Below, piece by piece: positions 9,486 through 17,686 of a stretch of DNA of 64,000 nucleotides. Both the position numbers and the translations under genes were made by a program. Every line of letters starts with the position of its first letter. The stretch's first letter is position 1. Source of the stretch: Pseudomonas sp. BN102 (GTDB taxonomy: Bacteria; Pseudomonadota; Gammaproteobacteria; Pseudomonadales; Pseudomonadaceae); assembly GCF_029871245.1 (NCBI RefSeq), contig NZ_SSON01000025.1, forward strand, positions 1-64,000. The letters are read 5' to 3'. The notes beneath the pieces were generated by a model, which had not been told where the DNA came from, ran no database searches, and worked only from the letters and a program-made list of their open reading frames with translations.

Positions 9486-10583
9486 TCAGCGCTCCATGGC
9501 CAGCGAGGGCGCCGGCAGTTCGCGAATGCTGTCGCCCGTGTTCAGCAGGTGGGCGCCGAGGGCGACGATGCGCTCGCCGGGCTGCAGGCTGCCTTCCAGC
9601 ACCGCCTCTTCCTGCTCCAGGCGCACCACGTGCACCGGCCGCAATTCCACCTTGTTGTCCGCGCCTATGACCCAGACACCGCTGCCCTGGCCCTTGTCGT
9701 GCAGGGCGCCGATGGGCACGCGCACCTGCTGCGCCTTGGCTGCGCCGTCCAGGCGCAGGGTGATGGTGGAGCCGATGGCGAGGGCCGCCGAATCGCCGCC
9801 CAGGGTGTAGCGGGCGCGGAAGGTGCGGGTGGTGGCGTCCGCCGCCGCTGAGAGTTCGCGCAGGGTGGCGGGCACCGCGTCGGCCGTGGCGCCGTAGGGA
9901 TAGGCACGCGCCGGGTGGTTAGCCAAGGCGCGCTGGGTTTCCGGGATGTCGATCACCGCCTCGCGGGCGCCGTCGTGGGCCAGGCTGGCCACCACCTGGC
10001 CTTCGGCGACCACCTGGCCGCGGTCCACCCGCACGTCGGTGATCACGCCATCGGCATCGGCCTTGAGGGTGGAGTAGGCGCGGCGGTTTTCCACCTGGGC
10101 CGCTTCCGAGGTGGCGGCGGCCTGTTCGGCCTGGGCCACCCGCAGGCGTGTGTTGGCCTGGTCGTAGATCTGCCGGGACACGGCGCCGGTACCGGACAGG
10201 CGACGGTAGCGGGCTTCGTCGTCGCGGGCCTGGCGCAGCTCGGCCTCGGCGGCGGTGACGCGATTACGCGCGGCGCGCAGGGCCAGTTCGAAATCGGTGT
10301 TGTCCAGCACCAGCAGCACGTCTCCCTTGGCCACTCGGGTGCCTGGGTCGACCTTGCGCGCGATCACCTTGCCGCCGACGCGAAAGCCCAGGTCGCTGGC
10401 CGTGCGGGGCGCCACCACGCCGGTATAGAGCGCGTCCTGTTGGGCGGCGGCCTGCACCTCGGTCACCAGAACGGCGCGGGGCAGGGGAGCTGTCACTGTG
10501 CTGTCGGCCTGGCTGTGGCAGCCACTCAAGGCCAGCAGGGCGACAGGGATCAGGGCGAGAAGGGCGGCGTGCGGACGATTCAT
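9486..10583 (-). CDS. RND periplasmic adaptor, lipoprotein
   Basis: Membrane-fusion protein of 365 residues that bridges the RND pump to an outer-membrane channel. The N-terminus is a lipoprotein signal (hydrophobic residues 7-19, lipobox LSGC with Cys22). The barrel-sandwich half motif VDPGTRVAKGDVLLVLDN and its partner (TLKADADGVITDVRVDRGQV) flank a coiled-coil hairpin (about 90-160). A beta-barrel and membrane-proximal domain complete it. It is the first gene of the operon, with the pump one base downstream. No TetR or other local regulator flanks it; the divergent gene set begins about 145 bases away. Confidence 0.93.
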   Translation of the reverse strand: MNRPHAALLALIPVALLALSGCHSQADSTVTAPLPRAVLVTEVQAAAQQDALYTGVVAPRTASDLGFRVGGKVIARKVDPGTRVAKGDVLLVLDNTDFELALRAARNRVTAAEAELRQARDDEARYRRLSGTGAVSRQIYDQANTRLRVAQAEQAAATSEAAQVENRRAYSTLKADADGVITDVRVDRGQVVAEGQVVASLAHDGAREAVIDIPETQRALANHPARAYPYGATADAVPATLRELSAAADATTRTFRARYTLGGDSAALAIGSTITLRLDGAAKAQQVRVPIGALHDKGQGSGVWVIGADNKVELRPVHVVRLEQEEAVLEGSLQPGERIVALGAHLLNTGDSIRELPAPSLAMER

Positions 10584-10727
10584 GGAGCGATCCTCTGGTT
10601 CGGCGGCGACGAGGCGGAAATACCGCGGGTCGAAAATATGATAGGCATAATTTAATTTCGTGTATATATGTCACTCGTCATCTGATGCGTCGACTCAAGG
10701 GCGATGCGACCAACGGAGGTAAGTGCG
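10584..10727. promoter_or_regulatory. divergent promoter region between RND operon and MFS operon
   Basis: Both flanking operons read outwards from this 144-base gap. Its middle (about 10635-10675) is clearly AT-rich against high-GC surroundings (TATGATAGGCATAATTTAAT then GTATATATG), which is where opposing promoters would sit. I see no convincing operator palindrome. Confidence 0.55.
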
Positions 10728-10868
10728 ATGAACCAGGAACAAGAGACTGTGGACCACGACGCGAGCTGCGCTGCGCCGTCCGGCGTCAGCAGCGACGATT
10801 GGCAGGCACTGGAGTGGCAGCTGATGGCCCTGATGCTGGATGCCGACGAAGAAGGAGCACGCTCATGA
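10728..10868 (+). CDS. 46-residue acidic small protein, coupled to the MFS gene
   Basis: Small ORF beginning MNQEQETVDH and ending LMLDADEEGARS. It has a strong ribosome-binding site (GGAGGT, eight bases before ATG), and its TGA overlaps the ATG of the downstream exporter as ATGA, the hallmark of translational coupling. The product is acidic with a short amphipathic stretch (DDWQALEWQLMALML). I do not recognise the family. It could be a genuine small regulator or partner of the exporter, or a leader ORF whose translation drives the next gene. The alternative frame that extends the exporter upstream through this stretch is unlikely because it is Arg/Cys-rich and lacks family similarity. Confidence 0.6.
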   Translation: MNQEQETVDHDASCAAPSGVSSDDWQALEWQLMALMLDADEEGARS

Positions 10869-12064
10869 GCCCGTCCCGCCTGCTGCTGGTAATCCTCATG
10901 GTGCTGACCGCCCTGGGGGAAATCTCCACCCAGTTGATCATTCCCGCCTTGGGCGGTATCGAGCAGGGCCTGGGGGCGGACCGTGGCGCCAGCCTCGCCG
11001 CGCTGTCCGCTTTCGTCGCTGCCTTCGGCATCGGGCAGCTGCTGCTGGGGCCGCTGTCCGACCGGGTGGGCCGCCGCCCGGTACTGATCGGCGGGCTCAG
11101 CCTCTACCTCGCCGCCACCGCCTGGATGCTGCTGGCCGACAGCATGACCGGCTTCATCCTCGGACGTGTCGCCCAGGGCCTGGGCGCCTGCGCCGCGCTG
11201 GTGCTGGCGCGCGCCATCGTGCGCGATGTGTGGAAGGCGCAGGCCGCGCCGGCCCTCGCGATGACCGTGATCGGCATGCTCAGCGCCATCGCTCTGGCGC
11301 CCATGGCCGGCGGCCTGCTGACCCACTGGGGCGGCTGGCACGCGCCCATCTTCGCCTCCCTGGTGGTGGGCAGCCTCGCCCTGCTGGCGGTATTGGCCTT
11401 CTACCGCGAATCGAACTCCAGCCTCGACCCCAAGGCCGGCCACCCGGCGACCCTGGCGCGGGACTACTTCGACCTGCTGAAGCAGCGTCCCAGCCGCGCC
11501 CTGGCGCTGACCCTCGCGGGCACTTACGGAGCGATGTTCGCGGTGGTGGCGGGCTCATCCGCCGTCTATATCGGCTTGCTGGGCCTGAGTTCGGCGGAAT
11601 ACGGCCTGGCCTTCGGCGCGACCATTTCCGGGTTGATCGGCGGCGCCCTGTTCACCCAGCGGCGCATCATGCAGTTGGGGCCGCAGCGTATCGTCGGCAT
11701 CGGCGTCAGCCTGGTGGCCACCGGTGCCGTACTCACCTTGCTGGTGCACGCCACGCTCGGCCTGTCGGTGCTCGGCCTTTCGCTGCCGCAGGTGCTGGTG
11801 ACCCTGGGCGGCGGCATGTTGATCCCGGCCTCGGTGGCCGGTGTGGTCATGCCCAACGCCCACCGCGCGGGCCTGGCCGCCGGCCTGATGGGCTTCGCCC
11901 AGATGCTCGGTGCCACTTGCAGCGGCCTGCTGCTCGGCGCCCTGCAGGACGGCACCGCCTGGCCGATGCTCGGCGTGCAAGCCCTGTTCGCCCTGGCCGC
12001 CATCAGCGCCTTCACGGCGATGACGCGCAAGACACGCAGCGCGGCGGTTTCGGCGGCGGGGTGA
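10865..12064 (+). CDS. Bcr/CflA-type MFS drug exporter
   Basis: Inner-membrane proton-driven exporter of 399 residues with 12 predicted helices, the normal size for the Bcr/CflA (DHA1) group. The loop 2-3 signature GPLSDRVGRRPVLIGG is intact and helix 4 carries the Arg-containing LGRVAQGLGACAALVLARAIVRD motif typical of the group. The start at 10865 (MSPSRLLLV) is set by the ATGA overlap with the small ORF upstream; a longer frame to 10685 is possible but its extra 60 residues look like read-through in the wrong frame. Substrates of such proteins include bicyclomycin, sulfonamides and other small drugs, but none can be assigned here. Confidence 0.9.
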   Translation: MSPSRLLLVILMVLTALGEISTQLIIPALGGIEQGLGADRGASLAALSAFVAAFGIGQLLLGPLSDRVGRRPVLIGGLSLYLAATAWMLLADSMTGFILGRVAQGLGACAALVLARAIVRDVWKAQAAPALAMTVIGMLSAIALAPMAGGLLTHWGGWHAPIFASLVVGSLALLAVLAFYRESNSSLDPKAGHPATLARDYFDLLKQRPSRALALTLAGTYGAMFAVVAGSSAVYIGLLGLSSAEYGLAFGATISGLIGGALFTQRRIMQLGPQRIVGIGVSLVATGAVLTLLVHATLGLSVLGLSLPQVLVTLGGGMLIPASVAGVVMPNAHRAGLAAGLMGFAQMLGATCSGLLLGALQDGTAWPMLGVQALFALAAISAFTAMTRKTRSAAVSAAG

Positions 12065-12090
12065 GCAGTCTGGAGAATGTGTGAATCCGT

Positions 12091-12185
12091 GGCGGCGAAT
12101 TCATTCGCTAAGCAGGCCGTAGGCCTGCCTAGGAAGATTCCAGAGGGGCAGCTGCGCTGCCCATAGCGAATGAATTCGCCCCCAC
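12091..12185. repeat. REP-like inverted pair, family A
   Basis: Two copies of a roughly 20-base element in opposite orientation: left arm GGCGGCGAATTCATTCGC, right arm GCGAATGAATTCGCCCCC. The centre contains its own small palindromes (GGCAGCTGCGCTGCC and CAGGCCGTAGGCCTGCC). It lies just after the MFS exporter stop and would form a long stem in the transcript. Related copies are at 21118, 22231 and 27461. Confidence 0.85.
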
Positions 12186-12454
12186 AAGACAAACCAGTCG
12201 GAGCTTCGGCTTGCTATGGATTGTGGTCTTTGCTGCATCTGCAACCCTCCTCCTGGTTACACCGGATCTAGTGTGTTGCGTCCATCGATTGAGTCCATAG
12301 CCAGAAGTGGTCCCTCCGGTTAGGCCTATGCCGGTTGGGCATACTTCAAGTTCCACTTATGACCGGACTTCACAACGAGGTCCTACGCCACCAAATTGCT
12401 TTGGTCTTCGTGGGCTATGTATAAGGCAGAGCTCAATGGACGGTAGAGACAATC
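12186..12454. other. intergenic stretch with nothing recognised
   Basis: About 270 bases with visibly lower GC than the flanking MFS gene, leading to the AraC-family gene. I see no ORF with family similarity, RNA gene, or transposon end. It presumably holds the promoter of the regulator. Confidence 0.5.
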
Positions 12455-13168
12455 ATGGCGGCCAGACTTTCGATTCGCTCTTATACGTTCGTTTCTCATA
12501 CCCACTCGCATGACCACCATCAACTGGTTCTACCTCTGGTGGGAACCGTCGATATTCATACTGGCCGACACGAGGGGCGAGCCGCACCCGGACAGTGCAT
12601 TATCACGCTTGCAGGAGACGAGCACCGTTTCGCTCCTGGCAAAGGCTCCTGTTTTCTTGTTGCCGATCTGGATGAGCTGCCATCCAGCATGCAGTCTTTG
12701 CAGGACTCCTTTGTCAGGGTGTCTGAATCGATGCAGGCATTTTGTTTCTTTGCCCAGAAACAACTTGAACAGTGTGTAAGCCCCGTTCTGGAACGGAGTA
12801 TGGGCGAATGGTTTGTGCAGCTCATGAGCGAGCAGACATTCCTGCCGACGATGGATCCGCGAATTGCAAGGGTCGTGGAGTCTTTGGAAAAGGATCTCAG
12901 CGTATCTCCCTCGCTAGCCGAACTGGCTTCTGTGGCCTTCCTCAGTGTCAGTCAACTGAAAGCGCTGTTTAAGAAGGAGACCGGCAAGACCACTGGCGAG
13001 TACTTGCTGACACTCCGCATGAACAAGGCAAGGGCTTTGCTGGTCCATACCGACTACCCGGTCAGCCTGATTGCCAGCCAGGTGGGCTACCAGGATCTAT
13101 CTGCCTTCAGCCGTCGCTTCGCCAGCCACTTTGGTTATCCGCCCAGAAAGCTGCGCTTCAAACAGTAG
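12455..13168 (+). CDS. AraC-family transcriptional regulator
   Basis: DNA-binding regulator of 237 residues. Residues 1-90 are a cupin-like sensory domain (HTHSHDHHQLVLPLVGTVDI and a PGQCIITLAGDEHRF strand). Residues about 135-235 hold the two helix-turn-helix motifs: SLAELASVAFLSVSQLKALF and ALLVHTDYPVSLIASQVGYQ, then SAFSRRFASHFGYPPRKLR. The start has only a weak ribosome-binding site. Base composition is lower in GC than the window average. The LysE-type exporter gene follows in the same direction about 100 bases later, so it probably senses and controls export of that transporter's substrate; such AraC/LysE pairs are common. Confidence 0.88.
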   Translation: MAARLSIRSYTFVSHTHSHDHHQLVLPLVGTVDIHTGRHEGRAAPGQCIITLAGDEHRFAPGKGSCFLVADLDELPSSMQSLQDSFVRVSESMQAFCFFAQKQLEQCVSPVLERSMGEWFVQLMSEQTFLPTMDPRIARVVESLEKDLSVSPSLAELASVAFLSVSQLKALFKKETGKTTGEYLLTLRMNKARALLVHTDYPVSLIASQVGYQDLSAFSRRFASHFGYPPRKLRFKQ

Positions 13169-13271
13169 CAATAACGGCTTTTAGCCACACAGAATCGGCT
13201 TTTCGGCAAACTCGGAATGCTCGTTGCGCGGTACGTTGAAGGGGTGCCAGATACAGCCGGAGCCCCTGAAA

Positions 13272-13904
13272 ATGCTGGATTCATCGATGGTCGTGTTCGT
13301 CGCGACCTCAATACTGATCATCCTTTCACCCGGCCAGGACATGGTCCTGGTGCTTTCCCACTCAATTGCCCGCGGCTCCAGGGCGGGCGTGATTACCGCT
13401 GCTGGCGTCGGTACCGGTTTGCTGGGGCATACGGTTCTGGCGGCCTTGGGCCTCGGCGCCTTGTTGCAGGCATCTGAGCTGGCATTCAGCTTCATGAAAT
13501 ATGCCGGTGCAGCCTACATGCTGTATTTGGGCATCAAGGCATTTCGGGCGCCGCCAATTGACCTTGCCAGTACGACCAAGGCGAAGGGAAATCTGCACTC
13601 GCTCTTCTTGAGGGGCGCTTTATCCAATATAAGCAACCCCAAGATTGCGATCTTCTACTTCGCTTACCTGCCACAGTTCGTGAAGGCGGATAACGCACAT
13701 CCGACCGAGACCTTATTCGCATTGGGGGCTACCTTCGCGCTGCTGACTCTCGTGGTGAAGATGCCGATTGGCTATTTTGCGGGGACGTTATCCGGAAAGA
13801 TCCAATCACGCCTGGCAGTTCAGGTTTGGCTGAATCGGACATGTGGCGGTGTGCTGGTGGCGATGGGCTTGCGTCTGGCTACGGAAAGTCAAACCGTAGC
13901 TTGA
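13272..13904 (+). CDS. LysE/RhtB-family amino-acid exporter
   Basis: Inner-membrane exporter of about 210 residues with six predicted helices. The family opening VVFVATSILIILSPGQDMVLV with its SPGQD motif is clear, followed by a glycine-rich helix (GVITAAGVGTGLLGHTVLAA) and the mid-protein SNPKIAIFYFAYLPQFV segment. I chose ATG at 13272 (MLDSSMV), which has GGAG nine bases upstream; the frame is open further upstream without similarity. The substrate is unknown. Lower GC than the flanks suggests acquisition together with the AraC gene. Confidence 0.85.
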   Translation: MLDSSMVVFVATSILIILSPGQDMVLVLSHSIARGSRAGVITAAGVGTGLLGHTVLAALGLGALLQASELAFSFMKYAGAAYMLYLGIKAFRAPPIDLASTTKAKGNLHSLFLRGALSNISNPKIAIFYFAYLPQFVKADNAHPTETLFALGATFALLTLVVKMPIGYFAGTLSGKIQSRLAVQVWLNRTCGGVLVAMGLRLATESQTVA

Positions 13905-14291
13905 TGAGGAACATGGTTGGCATCCCGGGAAAGAGCGGAATTCCCAGCCGTTTGGATGTTAGAGCCGCCACCTGATTCTGGAATTTGAATTGCCCCGGCT
14001 GATTTGTTTCGCGAGTCCATTCTGGGCCAGAAGCGGGCGCCAACGGTCGGTAGCATCCAGCCCTTTGCAGTTGTATAGCTGCTATTTTCACAACCACCGA
14101 TAATGACCGTCCGCGAGGTCATGCCGGCGCGTCACTCGGGAAGACCGGAGTTGCGCTAGCCATCACCGAAATGCTCAAGCGCCGCAGTGATGCGCAATGG
14201 CTCCGTCGTGGCCCAGTGGGTGGAGCATCTTGGACACCCGACGGGGGCCGTTGAAAACATTCCGAGCGCTTGCTTGCAGAGGAGACGCAGC
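13905..14291. other. intergenic stretch, nothing recognised
   Basis: About 390 bases between the LysE-type gene and the GFA-family gene. Short ORFs occur on both strands but none has a ribosome-binding site plus recognisable similarity. No repeat or RNA gene is seen. Confidence 0.5.
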
Positions 14292-14684
14292 ATGGACCGA
14301 TTCACAGGCGGTTGCCTTTGCGGCAACGTCCGAATTGTGGCGTCGGGACGCCCATACCGGGTCGGCCTTTGTCACTGTCTCGACTGCCGCAAGCATCATG
14401 GGGCCCTTTTTCACGCTTCCGCGATATTCCCTCAGGATGCGGTGACGATCGATGGCGAAACACGCGACTACGCCGGGCGGTTTTTCTGTCCCAGCTGCGG
14501 CTCGTCCGTTTTCGCACGCACCGCAGACGAAATCGAAGTGAGCCTGGGATCCCTGGATGCCCCTGACCAACTGATGCCAACCTATGAAAGCTGGACCATC
14601 CGTCGCGAGTCCTGGTTGCCGCCGTTTCCGCTCACGAGACGATACGAGCGCGATCGCGACGCCTCGGGTCGCTTTGAGGAGTAG
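14292..14684 (+). CDS. GFA-family (CENP-V/GFA fold) zinc protein
   Basis: A 130-residue protein of the glutathione-dependent formaldehyde-activating (GFA) family, a zinc-binding beta fold named for an enzyme that speeds S-hydroxymethylglutathione formation. The cysteine pattern is complete: GGCLCGNVR, then CHCLDCRKHHG, then FFCPSCGSSVF. The ATG at 14292 is preceded by GGAG (GGAGACGCAGC), so I prefer it to an upstream in-frame ATG at 14187. Most family members have no proven reaction, so the formaldehyde role is only nominal here. No partner gene is adjacent. Confidence 0.88.
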   Translation: MDRFTGGCLCGNVRIVASGRPYRVGLCHCLDCRKHHGALFHASAIFPQDAVTIDGETRDYAGRFFCPSCGSSVFARTADEIEVSLGSLDAPDQLMPTYESWTIRRESWLPPFPLTRRYERDRDASGRFEE

Positions 14685-14938
14685 GTGGCAAGAGCGGTGC
14701 GAAGGCGCCGTTACGAGGTGACCGAGACGCATGCCTTGATGTCGCGCATGTCCCGTGCTCGCGCCAAGTAGTCGATGAGCACAGTCTCCCGAGCGTCAGA
14801 AGAGGACCACGCAAATCCGTAACCTGGCTATCAGTGGGTGGCACTTCCGTCAGCCAGCATCCAAATGAACAGCGCACTGCCTCGCGCCCTAGCGGACAAG
14901 CGACTGAGAGGCATCGGCGAGGGCCAGTCGGGCCGCGG

Positions 14939-16537
14939 TCACTCGGGCAACCCGGCCAGCCGCAGTCCATCCGCGAATCGAGCGAGATCCTCCGGCCGTT
15001 GGATTGGCAACCAATCCTTCAGGGTGGAGATGCGCAAGGATGGATCAAGCTCGTGCAGGCGCTGCATTGCCTGCTTCGCTTTGTCCATTCGCCCGGTGAG
15101 TGCATGACTGGCCGCCAGCAGCACTACCGGAGGCAGAAAACTGGGCAGGTTCCCCAACGCCTTTTCCGCCCAGTCCGCAGCGCAATCAAAGCGCCCGGCG
15201 AAGAAGTGCGCGAGCGCCATCCCCACCTGCATCCTGAACATTTCCGGATCCAGCGGACTCAAGCGCATGGCATGGGTCAAGTCTTCGATCGCGGCGTCTG
15301 TTTCACCGCGCAGGGCGCGCAGGATGCCGCCCAGGTACCAGGCCTGGGCGAGGTTAGGGTTAAGCAGGCGTGCCCTGTCGAGCAGCGCTATGCCGCCATC
15401 GATATCGCCAGCAAGATGGCCCAATGCATGTCCACCGCGGGTCAGCGCCACCGCATCATCGCGGCCGAGCGCCACCGCCAGGCGCGCGAGCCGCGCGCCC
15501 TCGGCGATCTCTCGAGTCCGATCGGTCATCCAGCCATTCAGCTTGCGCCAGAAGTGGCACCAGGCCGCCATGCCATAGGCCGAGGCAAACTCCGGATCGA
15601 GTTCGATGGCCTTGTAGAACAACGGCAGCGCCTCCTCGATGGCTTCCCGGGTGCCGCTGTGCAGTTTCGCCGTTCCGCGCAGGTAGTATTCGTAGGCGTC
15701 CAGGCTTTCCGTCGGCTTGCGCTTGGCGCGCTCGATTTCTGCCCGTTCGAGCTGTGGCGCGATTGCGCCAACGACGCTTTCAGCGATTTGATCCTGTAGT
15801 TCGAAGATGTCGTGGAGCATTCCTTCGAAGCGTTCCGCCCAGATATGCGTTCCGGTCGTCGCGTCGATCAGCTGCCCGGTGATGCGCAATCTGTTTCCGG
15901 ACTTGCGCACGCTACCCTCCAGCACGTAGCGCACGCCGAGCGCCTGGCCGACTTCCTTGACGTCCACCGCCCGGCCTTTGTAGGTGAAGCTCGAATTGCG
16001 CGCGATAACGAACAGCCAGCGGATACGCGACAGGGCGGCGATGATGTCTTCCACCACGCCGTCGGCGAAATAGTCCTGCTCCGGATCGCCGCTCAGGTTC
16101 TGGAAGGGCAAGACGGTAATGGAGGGCTTGTCCGGAAGGACGAGCGCGGGTGGAGGTGTTTCCTTCGGGGCAATGGGCGCGGTTTCGAGGATGCCTGGCC
16201 AGTCCGTCTGTCGCGCTTCCCCGTTCTCGCCGACCTTGATCTCGCCGACGAAGCGGTAGCCCTTACGGGGGACTGTCCGCACAAGACGCTGCTCCTCGCC
16301 GGTATCGCCGATGGCCTTGCGAACCGCATTGATGTGGCTGGTGATCGTCGACTCCGAGACGACCCGGCCGCTCCACACCGACTTGAGCAGGTCGTCCTTG
16401 CTGACGACGCGATCGCGGTTGCTGACGAGCTGCAGCAGTAGATCGAAGACCTGTGGCCCGACTGTCACGACTTGCCCGCGCAAGGTCAATTCCCGGCGCT
16501 GCTGATCGAGCACGTAGTCTTCAAACACGAATCGCAA
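14939..16537 (-). CDS. OmpR-type winged-helix / TolB-like / TPR regulator
   Basis: Cytoplasmic regulator of about 532 residues. The N-terminal 100 residues are an OmpR/CadC-type winged helix (LRFVFEDYVLDQQRRELTLR, then SKDDLLKSVWSGRVVSESTI and RTVPRKGYRFVGE) without a receiver domain. Next comes the TolB-N-terminal-like module found in adenylyl-cyclase-type regulators (PSITVLPFQNLSGDPEQDYF; VRYVLEGSVRKSGNRLRI). The rest is TPR repeats (YKAIELDPEFASAYGMA; DRARLLNPNLAQAWYLGGIL; HAMRLSPLDPEMFRM). I place the start at TTG 16537, preceded by AGGGG, because the frame to 16990 would run antisense through the divergent gene with no similarity. It is divergent from the NAD(P)-binding/EmrAB-like operon and probably controls it. 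Confidence 0.82.
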   Translation of the reverse strand: MRFVFEDYVLDQQRRELTLRGQVVTVGPQVFDLLLQLVSNRDRVVSKDDLLKSVWSGRVVSESTITSHINAVRKAIGDTGEEQRLVRTVPRKGYRFVGEIKVGENGEARQTDWPGILETAPIAPKETPPPALVLPDKPSITVLPFQNLSGDPEQDYFADGVVEDIIAALSRIRWLFVIARNSSFTYKGRAVDVKEVGQALGVRYVLEGSVRKSGNRLRITGQLIDATTGTHIWAERFEGMLHDIFELQDQIAESVVGAIAPQLERAEIERAKRKPTESLDAYEYYLRGTAKLHSGTREAIEEALPLFYKAIELDPEFASAYGMAAWCHFWRKLNGWMTDRTREIAEGARLARLAVALGRDDAVALTRGGHALGHLAGDIDGGIALLDRARLLNPNLAQAWYLGGILRALRGETDAAIEDLTHAMRLSPLDPEMFRMQVGMALAHFFAGRFDCAADWAEKALGNLPSFLPPVVLLAASHALTGRMDKAKQAMQRLHELDPSLRISTLKDWLPIQRPEDLARFADGLRLAGLPE

Positions 16538-16793
16538 GGTGAGTATCCCCTGGTCGAGCGCACTCGACTCCGTGTCCGAGCAGGCGATTAGTACGTGGTA
16601 TCGATAATACGGCAGCGAGTATCCCGCTGCACCGTCCAACACGGGACGCCAGTCGCGCACTGCTGCTTTGGACGATAAACCAAGCTCCCCCGAAGGGTAA
16701 TTCAAGGCTGGCGCAAGGACTTCCCGGACGCACGCAGGCACTCTCCATCCACATCGACGGCAATGGTTGCAGTCGAGGAAGCGGAGAGAAGCC
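16538..16793. promoter_or_regulatory. divergent promoter region, TPR regulator and exporter operon
   Basis: A 256-base gap from which the winged-helix/TPR regulator (minus) and the NAD(P)-binding gene (plus) both start. No clear operator can be picked by eye. The plus-strand gene has GGAGAG just before its ATG. Confidence 0.45.
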
Positions 16794-17555
16794 ATGAAGA
16801 TCGTTGTCATCGGAGGCACTGGCCTCATCGGAACGAAACTTGTGAAGAACCTCCGCGAGCGCGGCCATGACGTGCTCGCAGCCGCCCCCAACACGGGCGT
16901 GAACAGCATCACTCGCGAGGGCCTGGCCCAGGCGATGGATGGGGCTGACATCGTCGTCGATGTGGCGAACGCGCCATCGTGGGAGGACAAGGCTGTCCTG
17001 GAGTTCTTCGAAACATCGAGCCGTAACCTGCTGGCTGCCGAAGCTGCCGCTGGCGTTCGCCATCACGTTGCCCTCTCGATCGTCGGTAGCGAACGGCTTC
17101 CCGACAGCGGCTATTTCCGGGCGAAGGTCGCGCAGGAAAACCTCATCAAGGCGTCCGGAATTCCTTACACCATCCTGCGTGCCACGCAGTTCTTCGAGTT
17201 CGTCGGCGGCATTGCGCAGTCAGCCACCGTCGGCGAGGAGATTCACCTGTCGCCGGCGCTGATCCAGCCGATGGCGTCCGACGACGTGGTGTCGGCGCTC
17301 GCCGATGTCACGCTCGAATCACCGGTCAATGGCACGGTCGAAGTCGCCGGCCCCGAGGCCATGCCGCTGGACGAACTGATCAGGCGCTTCCTGCGGATAA
17401 CGCAGGACACCCGTAAGGTCGTGCCGGACGTGCGTGCGCGCTACTTCGGCGCCGTTCTCGACGATCAATCGCTGACCCCCGGCACCAACCCGCGCCTCGG
17501 CGCGATCCACTTCGAGGACTGGCTCGGCCAGTCGACCGCCCAGGCGGGGCGCTGA
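16794..17555 (+). CDS. NmrA-like NAD(P)-binding (SDR) protein
   Basis: A 253-residue atypical short-chain dehydrogenase. It opens MKIVVIGGTGLIGTKLVKNL, a textbook Rossmann GGTGxIG nucleotide motif, and continues with the NmrA-type SYFRAK-like segment (SGYFRAKVAQENLIKASGIP) and YTILRATQFFEF. There is no classical YxxxK catalytic pair at its usual place, which fits the NAD(P)-sensing or atypical SDR groups. It is the first gene downstream of the divergent regulator and about 130 bases ahead of the HlyD-family gene. A redox or detoxification role is possible, but no substrate can be inferred. Confidence 0.85.
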   Translation: MKIVVIGGTGLIGTKLVKNLRERGHDVLAAAPNTGVNSITREGLAQAMDGADIVVDVANAPSWEDKAVLEFFETSSRNLLAAEAAAGVRHHVALSIVGSERLPDSGYFRAKVAQENLIKASGIPYTILRATQFFEFVGGIAQSATVGEEIHLSPALIQPMASDDVVSALADVTLESPVNGTVEVAGPEAMPLDELIRRFLRITQDTRKVVPDVRARYFGAVLDDQSLTPGTNPRLGAIHFEDWLGQSTAQAGR

Positions 17556-17686
17556 GACTCCCTGGTACGAATCAGCCCTACGGAGTGTTCCGATCAACGT
17601 GCTCATCGACGCAGGGCAGCCCGGCGGCAGGCTTCTGCCGCCCCGAGGCTTCTGCAGGTCATCGGCATTCAACAGGAAACGAGACA

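Noticed and set aside
12129-12356. 75-residue minus-strand ORF as an IS remnant
   Set aside because: No transposase similarity, no terminal repeat pair other than the REP-like element.
12307-12513. 68-residue plus-strand ORF upstream of the AraC gene
   Set aside because: No ribosome-binding site or similarity, and it overlaps the better AraC start.
16538-16990. N-terminal extension of the TPR regulator
   Set aside because: It runs antisense through the NmrA-like gene and its translation has no similarity; the TTG at 16537 sits just before the winged helix.
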